A stretch of DNA of 61,816 bases from Clostridia bacterium (GCA_017430535.1 JAFRMR010000007.1:1-61816), one strand, 5' to 3'. Shown: positions 7,976 to 16,032, counted from the stretch's first letter. Notes: generated by a model not told the origin, from the sequence alone. Translations and numbers: made by a program.

Positions 7976-7989
7976 GTATATATACACTA
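7972..7989. promoter_or_regulatory. Perfect palindromic operator, likely YtrA-type
   Basis: TAGTGTATATATACACTA is a perfect 18-base palindrome covering the end of the -10 and the expected transcription start. A GntR regulator bound here would block RNA polymerase. It lies 22 bases upstream of the chosen start of the regulator gene, which fits autoregulation. Confidence 0.8.
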
Positions 7990-8010
7990 ATGCGCGATAG
8001 TGAGGCAGAT

Positions 8011-8394
8011 ATGAATATTATTATCAGCAACTCCTCAGGTGTTCCCATTTATGAGCAGATTGAGGAGCAGATAAAAACCCAGATTATGTCCGGCAGCTTA
8101 ACTGCAGGGGATGCTTTGCCCTCTATGAGGGTGCTTGCCAAGGAGCTGAAAATCAGCATAATCACCACAAAAAGAGCTTATGAGGACCTTGAAAGGGACG
8201 GCTATATTGCAACGGTTCAGGGCAAGGGATGCTTTGTCAATTCAATGAATGCTGACCTGATTAAAGAGAATATGCTGTATTCAGTTCAGGAGCTTTTTGA
8301 AAAAGCGGTTGATAAAGCGGTTATAGGCAAAATATCTCAGGATGAGATGATTGAAACCCTTAAACTAATTTATAAGGAGAAAATCGATGGATAA
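8011..8394 (+). CDS. GntR-family regulator, YtrA subfamily
   Basis: A 127-residue regulator. The N-terminal winged helix (IYEQIEEQIKTQIMSG, ALPSMRVLAKELKIS, TTKRAYEDLERDGYI, GKGCFV) is typical GntR. The short C-terminal part of about 50 residues, with no large ligand domain, marks the YtrA group, which usually controls an adjacent ABC transporter. The start is the ATG six bases after TGAGG; an in-frame ATG at 7990 would fall at the edge of the operator. Its end overlaps the ATPase start by eight bases, so the genes are translationally coupled. It is expected to repress its own operon until an unknown signal, often cell-envelope stress, appears. Confidence 0.85.
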   Translation: MNIIISNSSGVPIYEQIEEQIKTQIMSGSLTAGDALPSMRVLAKELKISIITTKRAYEDLERDGYIATVQGKGCFVNSMNADLIKENMLYSVQELFEKAVDKAVIGKISQDEMIETLKLIYKEKIDG

Positions 8395-9265
8395 TATAAA
8401 TAATGTTATAGAGTTCAGGAATGTTGTCAAAGATTACGGTGATTTCCGTCTTGATAATATCAGCTTCTCTGTGCCCGAAGGCAGTGTATGCGGCTTTATA
8501 GGGCAGAACGGAGCCGGCAAGACTACCGCTATTTCACTGCTTCTTGATCTTATTAACCGTGATTCAGGCGAAATATATCTTTTCGGCGAGCCGGTAGACG
8601 GTAAGCACTCACACCTGAGAGAGAATGTGGGCGTGGTTTTTGATGAAATGGGTTTTCACGAATTTCTGACTGCAAAGCAGATAAATGTTATACTCAAAAA
8701 TTCCTATAAGAACTGGGATGAAGAGACTTTTTTTGATAATCTCAAAAAGTTTTCACTGCCTTCAAACAAACCCTGCGGAGCTTTCTCCCGTGGCATGAGG
8801 ATGAAGCTGCAGATTGCCGCCGCTCTTTCCCACAGCGCAAAGCTGCTTGTAATGGATGAGCCTACCAGCGGCCTTGACCCCATTGTGAGGAACGAGATTA
8901 TGCAGATTTTCAGGGAGTTTGAAATGCAGGAAAATCACACAATCCTTCTTTCATCCCATATAACAGGTGACCTTGAAAAAATCGCTGATGAGGTTGTATT
9001 TATTGACGGCGGTAAAATTGTGCTTAAAGGCAATAAGGATGATATCCTTGAGAAGCACGCTCTGCTTAAATGCTCAAATGAGGATGCCGCAAAAATCAGT
9101 GCCTCTGTTGTAGTATATGCTCAGCCGGGTGCCTACGGCACGGAAATGCTCGTGAATGATGCCGAAGCCTGCAGGCGGCTTTACCCCGGTATGGTTATTG
9201 AGCCCTCAACCCTGGAGGAGATAATGATTTATTATGTTAACCGGGCTAAATCCGGATTGCTTTAA
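8387..9265 (+). CDS. ABC exporter ATP-binding protein
   Basis: A 292-residue ABC ATPase. Walker A is GQNGAGKTT near residue 40, the Q-loop region follows, the signature is FSRGMRMKLQIAAAL, Walker B is LLVMDEPTSGLDP, and the switch His is in LSSHI. Length and sequence fit the BcrA/YtrB-like export ATPases. The signature is SRGM rather than LSGGQ, as is common in this group. The partner membrane subunits are the next two genes. Export of a peptide, antibiotic or lipid is inferred; the substrate cannot be told from sequence. Confidence 0.88.
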   Translation: MDNINNVIEFRNVVKDYGDFRLDNISFSVPEGSVCGFIGQNGAGKTTAISLLLDLINRDSGEIYLFGEPVDGKHSHLRENVGVVFDEMGFHEFLTAKQINVILKNSYKNWDEETFFDNLKKFSLPSNKPCGAFSRGMRMKLQIAAALSHSAKLLVMDEPTSGLDPIVRNEIMQIFREFEMQENHTILLSSHITGDLEKIADEVVFIDGGKIVLKGNKDDILEKHALLKCSNEDAAKISASVVVYAQPGAYGTEMLVNDAEACRRLYPGMVIEPSTLEEIMIYYVNRAKSGLL

Positions 9266-9280
9266 GGGCGGGAGGATATT

Positions 9281-10030
9281 ATGAAAGGATTGATTGTCAA
9301 GGATATTTTCTGCCTTAAAAAGCAGATAGTCACCTTCGCTTTTATTATATCCGGTGTTGTTGCGGTTGCTGTGATGTTTGCGTTAAGCGGGCAGTTCGGC
9401 AACCTGAGCACTGCCGCTTCGGAGCTTGCAAAAGACGGTTTTGATATCGTTCCGGTTATTAAAACAGCGGTAATGTTTTTTATGGTTCTGCCCCTTGTCT
9501 GCACGGGTAATATTGCCGACCTTTTTGTTTGCGATAAAGATGCTTCTTTTTATAAAGTCGGCGCTTCTCTTCCCATTTCCCTGCATAAAAGGGTGCTGTC
9601 AAAATTTTTGACGGCATTTGTATTCATAGCTCTCGGCCTTGCGGTTGACGTGCTTATGTCTGCCGTTATTGCCGGTGTATCGGATATCATTGTTTATTCA
9701 AAATGCGTCAGCACTTTTATTTCTCTCACAGCGTGTATGATGGTTTTTGTATCTGTTGTAATCATGCTTAATTACGCCGGAGTACCTGCTATGTACTCAA
9801 GCTTTGCTCCCGTTGTAATTGCAGCAGCAGCGCTTATTGCTCTGAACGCCAAAAGAATGATAACCGCTTTTAAAAATGATGATTTCAGCAGTATGTCCCG
9901 TGTTGTTAAATCAATAATAGCTTCTGTGGAAACAAAGCCGTTTTTATTCATTGCTGCAGCTGTATGCACTGCAGTTATCTGCTATTTTGCTTCGGTTTAT
10001 TTTGCAGGCAGAAAGAGAGGTGTGGCCTGA
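9281..10030 (+). CDS. ABC-2 type permease subunit 1
   Basis: A 249-residue hydrophobic protein with about six membrane spans and the N-terminal MKGLIVKDIFCLKKQ pattern typical of ABC-2 export permeases encoded next to GntR/YtrA-type ATPases. GGGAGG lies upstream of the ATG. The stop overlaps the next start by one base, so the two permease subunits are probably made in equal amounts and pair with the ATPase. Confidence 0.75.
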   Translation: MKGLIVKDIFCLKKQIVTFAFIISGVVAVAVMFALSGQFGNLSTAASELAKDGFDIVPVIKTAVMFFMVLPLVCTGNIADLFVCDKDASFYKVGASLPISLHKRVLSKFLTAFVFIALGLAVDVLMSAVIAGVSDIIVYSKCVSTFISLTACMMVFVSVVIMLNYAGVPAMYSSFAPVVIAAAALIALNAKRMITAFKNDDFSSMSRVVKSIIASVETKPFLFIAAAVCTAVICYFASVYFAGRKRGVA

Positions 10031-10785
10031 TGGGCGGATTGCTTTATAAGGATTTTGTTGCCGTTAAAGCGAAAAAAGTCATGCTTGTTCTTTTTGCTTT
10101 AACACTGCTGTTTCTTGCGCTCCGGTTTATGCTGCCGGGGAGTGAATTGAGCGGCTCAAACGACTTCACCGGCGATATGTTTTTGTGGCAGATGCCGTGC
10201 TTGCTTGCTGTTGCAGGTATCGGTTTTCCAAATGGTATTCTTATAAAGGCCATCGTTGCAGGTGATGAAAATAATAAAATCAAGGCTTTTACCAAATCTC
10301 TGCCCCTGGGCAAAAACACATATATTGCCTCAAAGTATATCTTTATGGGGATTACCTGTTATGCTTTTATGTCCCTTGAAATGATCTGGTGTATTATTTA
10401 TTCCTGCAATGCCGGCGATAATTCTTTTTACGATCTTATTCAGCTCCTTATGTCGTTTATAATTATTTTTGCAAGCGTTTCTCTCGTTGTGGCTGGCATC
10501 GAGCTTCCGTTTTTCATCACCCTCGGCGTTAAAAAAGCTTCAACAGTCAAGGCTGTTATTATGGAAATTGTTTTTCTGCTTGTTATTGCTTTTATGTTTT
10601 TCGGAGACCTTGATAAGCTTGGCGGCATTGATTTGTTTAATTTTGTGATGAACGCAAAAGAGCATGAATTTGAGATTGATCTTGCAATGGTGCTTTCGCC
10701 GGTTTTTGCGGTTTTGGTTTATTATCTGTCATATAAGCTCACCTGCGCATTGAACAGAAACAGGGAGGCGGATTTCAATGACTGA
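10030..10785 (+). CDS. ABC-2 type permease subunit 2
   Basis: A 251-residue membrane protein with about six spans, starting MGGLLYKDFVAVKAKK, the same plan as subunit 1. The start is the ATG that overlaps the upstream TGA; an upstream extension in the same frame would read inside the previous gene. It probably forms a heterodimer with subunit 1. Its end overlaps the CPBP protease start by eight bases. Confidence 0.75.
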   Translation: MGGLLYKDFVAVKAKKVMLVLFALTLLFLALRFMLPGSELSGSNDFTGDMFLWQMPCLLAVAGIGFPNGILIKAIVAGDENNKIKAFTKSLPLGKNTYIASKYIFMGITCYAFMSLEMIWCIIYSCNAGDNSFYDLIQLLMSFIIIFASVSLVVAGIELPFFITLGVKKASTVKAVIMEIVFLLVIAFMFFGDLDKLGGIDLFNFVMNAKEHEFEIDLAMVLSPVFAVLVYYLSYKLTCALNRNREADFND

Positions 10786-11686
10786 TACAGGCAGAAAAAA
10801 CGCAATCCGCAGCCTGCTGATTTATTTCGGCGTAACATTTGCGCTGTCCTGGGGTATGTTTTTTGCTTTTATTCTCAGCGGCAGAGAGTTTATGGATTCA
10901 AGCGGCAATTATACCCGCATATCGGATATCCTGTGCACAATGGGTATGCTGTGCCCTGCGGCAGGCGCAATAATCACAAGGTATATAACCAAAGAGGGCC
11001 ATAAGCTTTCGGCTGAAAATTCCCTTATGCTCGGTATTGACCTTAAAAATAAAAAGTATCTTTTTTATCTTGCGGCCGTTCTGCTGCCCTGGGTTTATAC
11101 GGAGCTTGGCAGTCTCCTCAAAATTATTCTCAACCCCGGGTGCTTTGATTCTCAGTATTTCAGAGAAGTTGCTTCCGATGAAAGGCTTGCTTATATTTTT
11201 CCCCTTATGGGTATTGTATCCGGAGTGTTCTTTTCCATTTGCGCCCTTGGCGAGGAGCTGGGCTGGCGCGGATATATGATGCCCCAGATGATAAAGCTTT
11301 TCGGCACACCCAAAGCAATTATAATCGGCGGAATAATCTGGGGAGTATGGCACTGGCCGCTTACATATATGGGCCATAACTTCGGCACAGATTATAAGGG
11401 TTATCCTTTTGCAGGGTTTGCGGCTATGGCTTTTTTGTGCATAATCGAGGGCGCTGTGCTTACCTTTCTTACCGTAAAGAGCGGTTCGGTATGGCCCGCG
11501 GCGCTTATGCACGCCGTAGGCAATACAATCCCGTCAATACTGCAGTTTTTCATTAACCCGGAAAAGGTTACCGGTGTTATGAGCGACAGCGTTGTTTCAT
11601 TTTATATTCATTTTATTCCGCTGTTAATAATTTCCGTTGGTATTTGTATTATCTGGAAAAACTTTTCCGATAAAGCGAAACAGTAA
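10778..11686 (+). CDS. CPBP-family intramembrane metalloprotease
   Basis: A 302-residue multi-span membrane protein with the CPBP (CAAX protease and bacteriocin-processing) motifs: EELGWRGYMMP (Glu-Glu and Arg), HWPLTYMGHN, and HAVGN near the end. These residues form the metal site and active site of the family. As the last gene of the exporter operon it could process or protect against the exported compound, as CPBP proteins do in bacteriocin self-immunity. That role is inferred from context only. Confidence 0.8.
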   Translation: MTDTGRKNAIRSLLIYFGVTFALSWGMFFAFILSGREFMDSSGNYTRISDILCTMGMLCPAAGAIITRYITKEGHKLSAENSLMLGIDLKNKKYLFYLAAVLLPWVYTELGSLLKIILNPGCFDSQYFREVASDERLAYIFPLMGIVSGVFFSICALGEELGWRGYMMPQMIKLFGTPKAIIIGGIIWGVWHWPLTYMGHNFGTDYKGYPFAGFAAMAFLCIIEGAVLTFLTVKSGSVWPAALMHAVGNTIPSILQFFINPEKVTGVMSDSVVSFYIHFIPLLIISVGICIIWKNFSDKAKQ

Positions 11687-11690
11687 TTCA

Positions 11691-11725
11691 AACAATCCGG
11701 TATTATTGACCGGATTGTTTTTATT
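11691..11725 (+). terminator. Terminator of exporter operon
   Basis: AACAATCCGGT at 11691-11701 pairs perfectly with ACCGGATTGTT at 11709-11719, and TTTATT follows. Confidence 0.88.
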
Positions 11726-11754
11726 CATAAACAGAAAAATATTTTCCGTTTCTA

Positions 11755-11783
11755 TTTACATTGAATTTATTTTTCTATATAAT
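11755..11783 (+). promoter_or_regulatory. Promoter of metallophosphoesterase gene
   Basis: TTTACA at 11755-11760, 17 bases, TATAAT at 11778-11783. The gene starts 40 bases downstream. Confidence 0.8.
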
Positions 11784-11822
11784 CAATATATACATTTATG
11801 TTTCTTGGGGAGGAGATTAAAA

Positions 11823-12965
11823 ATGTATGTGCTTGATATGGCGTTCAATGTAATAGTATCGGCCGTTATTGTTATTCAGTCCGTTTTTGCTCTGCCTTTC
11901 AATTCATTGATTTTCCGCATAGACGAAAAGGCCTCTGTTTTTGAAAGCGGTGACGGAATGTATACCGTAATCTGGTCAACCTCGTTGCCCGGCACAGGGT
12001 ATGTAAGCTATAACTATGAGGGCACCGAATATAAGGTGTGGGATGAGGAAAACGCCGCTTACCGCACCGAAGATTCCGTTCACAGTGTCCGCATACCCAA
12101 AGAGCACCTGGATAATAATACCTATACCTACACCTCACAGCATATTGCAACCAGGCGAGCATATGTTGCTGTAAAAGGCAGAACAGTGTCTTCGGAACCG
12201 GTTCGGTTTAAGGGTTATTCCGGTCAGGATGAAATTCACGCCCTTGTTATTTCCGATATTCACGAAAACCCGGATAATGCCGAAAAAGCCGTAAGCTGTT
12301 TTGATGTTGATCCGGATCTGATAATTATGAACGGCGATGAGGTCAGCTATATGACCTCCGAGAGAAAATTCAAGCAGGTGCTTGATTTTGCTCACCGTTT
12401 TTCCGGCGGCAGTATTCCTGTGCTTTACACAAGGGGCAATCATGAAAACCGCGGTGAATACGGTTCCGATGCCGTTGATATTTTCAAAACCACCACCGGC
12501 GGTATGTATTATACCTGCAATTACGGTCCTGTTCAGTTTATCTGCCTTGATTCCGGTGAGGATAAAAAGGATTCCGACTGGACCTACAGCGGCCTTGTGG
12601 ATTACAGCGCTTATGTTGCAAGGGAAACCGAGTGGATGCGCTCCCTTACCCCCGATGAAAGCGCCGGGTATAAAATCTGCGTTACCCATATTCCCAATAT
12701 TCAGAACAGATACGGTAATGATTGGGTTGAAATACTTGATAATCTGGGAGTTGATTTGCTGGTGGGCGGTCATAAGCACCGCATCAATTTTGAGTATAAT
12801 AAAGACGGCGCGCCGTTTTATCAGATGCTTGACGGCGGCAAATCCCGTGATGACGGATATATTGCCACTATGCTCACTTTCGGCGGCGGGCAAATCAGCG
12901 TTCTTTGCTATGATAATGAAAAGACCATGAGAGGCGAATTCACATACATCTTAAATGAAGAATAA
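11823..12965 (+). CDS. Exported calcineurin-like metallophosphoesterase
   Basis: A 380-residue protein. A hydrophobic N-terminus (AFNVIVSAVIVIQSVFAL) acts as signal or anchor. Residues 40-125 look like the fibronectin-III-type domain seen in purple acid phosphatases. The catalytic domain follows with all metal motifs: SDIHEN, MNGDE, RGNHEN, CVTHIP and GGHKH. The start is the ATG after GGAGATTAAA; the open frame extends upstream into the previous gene without a ribosome site. It probably hydrolyses phosphoesters outside the cell; the substrate is unknown. It has its own promoter and terminator. Confidence 0.85.
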   Translation: MYVLDMAFNVIVSAVIVIQSVFALPFNSLIFRIDEKASVFESGDGMYTVIWSTSLPGTGYVSYNYEGTEYKVWDEENAAYRTEDSVHSVRIPKEHLDNNTYTYTSQHIATRRAYVAVKGRTVSSEPVRFKGYSGQDEIHALVISDIHENPDNAEKAVSCFDVDPDLIIMNGDEVSYMTSERKFKQVLDFAHRFSGGSIPVLYTRGNHENRGEYGSDAVDIFKTTTGGMYYTCNYGPVQFICLDSGEDKKDSDWTYSGLVDYSAYVARETEWMRSLTPDESAGYKICVTHIPNIQNRYGNDWVEILDNLGVDLLVGGHKHRINFEYNKDGAPFYQMLDGGKSRDDGYIATMLTFGGGQISVLCYDNEKTMRGEFTYILNEE

Positions 12966-12971
12966 TTTTGT

Positions 12972-13002
12972 GAGCAGTCCGTTTGCGGGCTGCTCTTTTT
13001 TC
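12972..13002 (+). terminator. Terminator after metallophosphoesterase
   Basis: GAGCAGTCCG pairs with CGGGCTGCTC (one G-T) around a short loop, followed by six T. Confidence 0.85.
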
Positions 13003-13009
13003 TGTTTGT

Positions 13010-13038
13010 TTGACATTTTAATAAGTCAATGATAAAAT
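13010..13038 (+). promoter_or_regulatory. Promoter of Ig-like exported protein gene
   Basis: TTGACA at 13010-13015, 17 bases, TAAAAT at 13033-13038. Confidence 0.8.
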
Positions 13039-13080
13039 ATAACCGGGACGCGGTGTTGTATTGCCGTTTCCCGGTTATAT
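13037..13080. promoter_or_regulatory. Perfect 12-base inverted repeat at the transcription start
   Basis: ATATAACCGGGA at 13037-13048 is the exact reverse complement of TCCCGGTTATAT at 13069-13080, with a 20-base loop. The left arm begins at the end of the -10, so this is either an operator or a stable hairpin at the 5' end of the mRNA. Confidence 0.7.
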
Positions 13081-13101
13081 GTATCTGAAAGGGTGACCTT
13101 T

Positions 13102-13620
13102 ATGTATAAAGTCAAAAAAGCGATCTGTATTTTGCTTTCGTTTCTGATGCTTTTCTCGTTCTCAGCCGTTTCATCTTCCGCAGGCGAACCTGCGGAAGGG
13201 GAAAGCGCCTCGGAAGAAAACATACCGGAGCTTAAATCTCTCGACACCTCCGCCATTGACGGCAAAATGTATGCCTATAAAGGCATTGAATCATATTTTG
13301 TTATTTACCCCGAGCCCCTTGAAGCGGAGTCAAGGTTTGATGTAAGGAATGCTAAGATTGAATGCAGCGAAGAGGGCATAGTTGAGGTTAAGCCCGAAAA
13401 GATTGAAGAGTACCGTTTCGGCAGCGTTCTGGTAACCGGCCTTAAGCTGGGTAAAACCACCGTTACCGTAACCGACCCCGCCAGCGGCGTCTCCTGCTCC
13501 GTTGAAGTCACCGTTCTGCCCGCATTCCCTTATAAATTACAGAATTTTGTAATGTACCTTGATTATGTTCCCTACTTCCTGTTTATGTGGTTGGTCGGGT
13601 TGTTCACAAAAAAGAATTGA
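13102..13620 (+). CDS. Exported Ig-like (BIG2-type) protein with C-terminal span
   Basis: A 172-residue protein: signal peptide (AICILLSFLMLFSFSAVSSSA), an acidic linker of about 30 residues, and a beta-rich domain ending KLGKTTVTVTDPASGVSCSVEVTVLP, which is the typical last strand of a bacterial Ig-like group 2 domain. A hydrophobic C-terminus (YLDYVPYFLFMWLVGLF) ending in KKN probably anchors it to the membrane. The ATG is preceded by AAAGGG; an in-frame GTG three codons earlier is less likely. A cell-surface role is inferred; the precise function is unknown. Confidence 0.7.
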   Translation: MYKVKKAICILLSFLMLFSFSAVSSSAGEPAEGESASEENIPELKSLDTSAIDGKMYAYKGIESYFVIYPEPLEAESRFDVRNAKIECSEEGIVEVKPEKIEEYRFGSVLVTGLKLGKTTVTVTDPASGVSCSVEVTVLPAFPYKLQNFVMYLDYVPYFLFMWLVGLFTKKN

Positions 13621-13627
13621 TATTATT

Positions 13628-13655
13628 GCAGGCCTCCCGGCCTGCTTTTTATTTA
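13628..13655 (+). terminator. Terminator after Ig-like protein gene
   Basis: GCAGGCC at 13628-13634 pairs with GGCCTGC at 13639-13645, followed by TTTTTATTT. Confidence 0.85.
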
Positions 13656-13662
13656 TGTATTA

Positions 13663-13691
13663 TTTACTTTTTCAGTGATAGCAGTTACAAT
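13663..13691 (+). promoter_or_regulatory. Promoter of WYL regulator gene
   Basis: TTTACT at 13663-13668, 17 bases, TACAAT at 13686-13691, 31 bases before the ATG. Confidence 0.65.
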
Positions 13692-13721
13692 TATATTATA
13701 CCGATAAAAAGAGGGAAAAGA

Positions 13722-14708
13722 ATGGATAATAACCGTACCCGTCTTTTGCGTGTTATGGATATTATGCGCGGGACTGATGAAGAGAACCCTATTACTGTAA
13801 ACCGGATTGTTGAAAAGCTTTCATCTTTCGGCATTAAAGCCGAGAGGAAAGCGGTTAATCGGGATATTTCTGCTCTGATTGATTACGGGTGGGATATACT
13901 GCTCCATGAGGATAATAAAAAAGGATTTTACCTTGCAAGCCGTGAGTTTGAGGATTGGGAGCTTAAAGTGCTTACCGATGCGGTGATGGGCGCAAGTTTT
14001 CTTACAAAGAAAAACAGTGAAGCTCTTGCAAAAAAACTCCGCAGTTTTGCGGGCACAGATACTGCAAAAGCATTGCGCATTGTTACTCCTGTAGAGTCGG
14101 ATGTCAAAACAGGTGATGTGACCACAAAAAATAATATTGATATTCTCTTCAGAGCTATTAAACTGAGCAAAAAAGTTCGCTTTAAGTATATTTATACCGG
14201 CCCCGATATGGAAAAGCACTTTAAGTATCTTGATAACCCGAGGGATGTAAGCCCCTATGTGTTGCTTTGGCGGCAGGATAAATATTATCTCATAGGCAAT
14301 TTCGGTGCCGAAAAACCGCTTTCATACTACCGGCTTGACAGAATCAGGGCTCTTAGCATTACCGAAGAACCGGTATTTCCTCTTAAATCACTTGTAGGCC
14401 CCAATCCGGATATGTTTATTTCGGATTTTGTTTCAAAAAACATATATAATAAAAGCGGTAAATATATCAATGTGAAGCTCAGGGCAGCCAATGAAATGGT
14501 AGATACTTTGATTGATTTTTTCGGCCCGGATATAAAAATTGCAAAGGACAGCGAAAATACATTTACAACAAGGATTAAAGTGTCAGAAAGCGAAGGCTTT
14601 TATCAGTGGCTTTTGCACTATGGCGAAAAAATTCAGGTGCTTGAGCCGGAAAGCGTAAGAAACAAAACAATAGATATTATAAATAAACTGTTGAATAACT
14701 ATAAGTAG
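13722..14708 (+). CDS. WYL-domain transcriptional regulator
   Basis: A 328-residue regulator. The N-terminal HTH (LRVMDIMRGTDEENPITVNRIVEKL, then KAVNRDISALIDYGWDI) is the DeoR/YafY type. A WYL domain follows near residues 140-225 (ISPYVLLWRQDKYYLIG-like segment, then SYYRLDRI), and a C-terminal WCX extension ends the chain. WYL proteins sense nucleic acid or nucleotide ligands and regulate defence, DNA repair or metabolic genes. The start is the ATG after GAGGGAAAAGA. It stands alone between its own promoter and a hairpin, and its targets are not evident. Confidence 0.85.
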   Translation: MDNNRTRLLRVMDIMRGTDEENPITVNRIVEKLSSFGIKAERKAVNRDISALIDYGWDILLHEDNKKGFYLASREFEDWELKVLTDAVMGASFLTKKNSEALAKKLRSFAGTDTAKALRIVTPVESDVKTGDVTTKNNIDILFRAIKLSKKVRFKYIYTGPDMEKHFKYLDNPRDVSPYVLLWRQDKYYLIGNFGAEKPLSYYRLDRIRALSITEEPVFPLKSLVGPNPDMFISDFVSKNIYNKSGKYINVKLRAANEMVDTLIDFFGPDIKIAKDSENTFTTRIKVSESEGFYQWLLHYGEKIQVLEPESVRNKTIDIINKLLNNYK

Positions 14709-14721
14709 TAGAGTAATAAAT

Positions 14722-14750
14722 CAGCCGGTTGCTTAAAGCAGCCGGCTATA
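14722..14750 (+). terminator. Hairpin after WYL gene, weak T tail
   Basis: AGCCGGTTGC and GCAGCCGGCT pair around TTAAA with one mismatch. The tail (ATACTTATCCCATTTTT) is a poor T tract. Confidence 0.5.
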
Positions 14751-14830
14751 CTTATCCCATTTTTGTCCTGTGTATAGTGTTATTATACAGTTGCAGAGGA
14801 AAGAATGATGATAAAGAAAGGATGATGAAC

Positions 14831-15048
14831 ATGAAGGGCCTTGAGGTTCTTAAAAAGTTTAAAACAGGTGAATCCGCCTGGCTGCCGCTTATTGATTACG
14901 CTTACAGTGTTATTCCTCCCAAAAATGAGTACGGTGAAGTAAACATCGGATGGAATGCGGGGATTCTTGAAAACAACCGTCCTTTTTTTCGGTGTGCTGG
15001 GCAACAGACGGAATAACAATGCTTACTATGTATTTATCGGCAAAAGGT
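14831..15048 (+). pseudogene. Frameshifted and truncated gene of an unnamed family
   Basis: The open frame gives MKGLEVLKKFKTGESAWLPL, then an IPPKNEYGEVNIGWNAGILE segment and NNRPFF, and then fails at a run of seven T (14983-14989). Reading on after a one-base change gives SVCWATDGITMLTMYLSAKG. This fits the continuation of a small acidic family that I have seen but cannot name (..NRPFF.ECW....MTM.T...S..G). After that, homology stops at about 15048 and the next gene's ribosome site begins, so the 3' end is also missing. The first ATG could be 14822, 14825 or 14831. Confidence 0.55.
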
Positions 15049-15074
15049 AGATGGAACTTGGAGGGCTATATTAA

Positions 15075-15293
15075 ATGTCAATTAAATTTAGTGATGGATA
15101 TGTTCTTACAGAAGAGGATGAAAAAATAGTTTTTAATTGGCTGAAAAGGGATGGAAACACCGATGAAACAACTGAAAAATATCTTCAAAAATTGATTGAG
15201 GATGAGTTTACATTTGAGTTTGTTTTGAAAGAAGCAAGGGCGGGCAAGCCATACAATTGGGTTCTCGTAAACGATTTGCTCTATACTAAGTGA
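15075..15293 (+). CDS. Small acidic protein, tandem paralog 1 of 3
   Basis: 72 residues, start after TTGGAGG. The sequence MSIKFSDGYVLTEEDEKIVF is shared with paralog 3, and the following NWLKRD..TDE helix, with a terminal NWVLVNDLLY helix, is shared with both others. It is all-helical and rich in Asp/Glu. The family is not recognised. Small, rapidly duplicating acidic proteins in tandem are often immunity or regulatory factors, but nothing here proves that. Confidence 0.6.
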   Translation: MSIKFSDGYVLTEEDEKIVFNWLKRDGNTDETTEKYLQKLIEDEFTFEFVLKEARAGKPYNWVLVNDLLYTK

Positions 15294-15333
15294 GTTGTAA
15301 AGGTGAAAAAATTGATTTGGAGGATTGGAGATA

Positions 15334-15534
15334 ATGTTTAGTATTGAAGATAAAAAATTAGTTTTTAATTGGTTGAGACAAGATGATTTTTTTAAAGATG
15401 ACACAGATGAGCAAACAAATAATTTTATTCAACAGCTTGTTGATGAGTGGGTTTTTGATGTTGTTTTAAAAATGGCTCAAAAAGGTGAAAAAGTAAATAT
15501 GTCTTTATTGTGCGACCTTCTTCGTTATGATTGA
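15334..15534 (+). CDS. Small acidic protein, tandem paralog 2 of 3
   Basis: 66 residues, ATG after GGATTGGAG. The core VFNWLRQDDFFKDDTDEQ and the following NNFIQQLVDE match paralog 3 almost exactly, but the N-terminal GYVLTEED unit found in paralogs 1 and 3 is missing. The C-terminal half (LKMAQKGEKVNMSLLCDLL) matches the general plan. Function unknown. Confidence 0.6.
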   Translation: MFSIEDKKLVFNWLRQDDFFKDDTDEQTNNFIQQLVDEWVFDVVLKMAQKGEKVNMSLLCDLLRYD

Positions 15535-15561
15535 TAGTTTAATGTTGGAGGAATGGAGATA

Positions 15562-15792
15562 ATGTCAATTAAATTTTGGGATGGATATGTTCTTACAGAA
15601 GAAGATAAAAAGATTGTTTTTGATTGGTTGAGGCAGGATGATTTGTTTAAAGATGATACAGATGAACAAACAAATAATTTTATTCAACAGCTTATTGATG
15701 ATGAAACGGCTTTAGAAGTTGCTTTAGAAAGAGCTAAATCCAACAAAGAGGTTAATATGGTTTTGTTATGGCAGATAGTTAATACTTATTAA
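15562..15792 (+). CDS. Small acidic protein, tandem paralog 3 of 3
   Basis: 76 residues, ATG after TGGAGATA. It joins the N-terminal unit of paralog 1 (MSIKFWDGYVLTEED) to the core of paralog 2 (WLRQDDLFKDDTDEQTNN), as if the copies had recombined. The C-terminal half (ALERAKSNKEVNMVLLWQIV) is its own variant. Function unknown. Confidence 0.6.
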   Translation: MSIKFWDGYVLTEEDKKIVFDWLRQDDLFKDDTDEQTNNFIQQLIDDETALEVALERAKSNKEVNMVLLWQIVNTY

Positions 15793-15861
15793 GCACTATG
15801 ATTGTAAGTTTTAGCCCAGGCTTCGGCCAGGGTATCCTTTTGCCCGGTGGTGATAATATGA

Positions 15862-16011
15862 ATATACAAAAAGTATGAGGTACAGGTTCAATTAAATAAA
15901 CTGAGCAATGAAGAGCTTGCTGTAATAAGTAAAGCTCTTTCTTATGCCCGAAAACTCTGTGATATTTTATTGCAAACCCGGCGGGTGTATGTTAAGATTA
16001 GACCGATATAA
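15862..16011 (+). pseudogene. Short coding remnant without start codon
   Basis: An open stretch of 49 codons bounded by an upstream TGA and a TAA reads KYEVQLNKLSNEELAVISKA and then a LSYARKLCDILLQTRR segment. It has the look of a real helical protein but has no ATG/GTG/TTG with a ribosome site, so it is probably the tail of a lost gene. Confidence 0.3.
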
Positions 16012-16032
16012 TAATAAAAAAGGCAGAAGAGT

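Noticed and set aside
12135-12893. Minus-strand open frame of 252 codons inside the metallophosphoesterase gene
   Set aside because: The plus strand carries all metallophosphoesterase motifs; the antisense frame has none.
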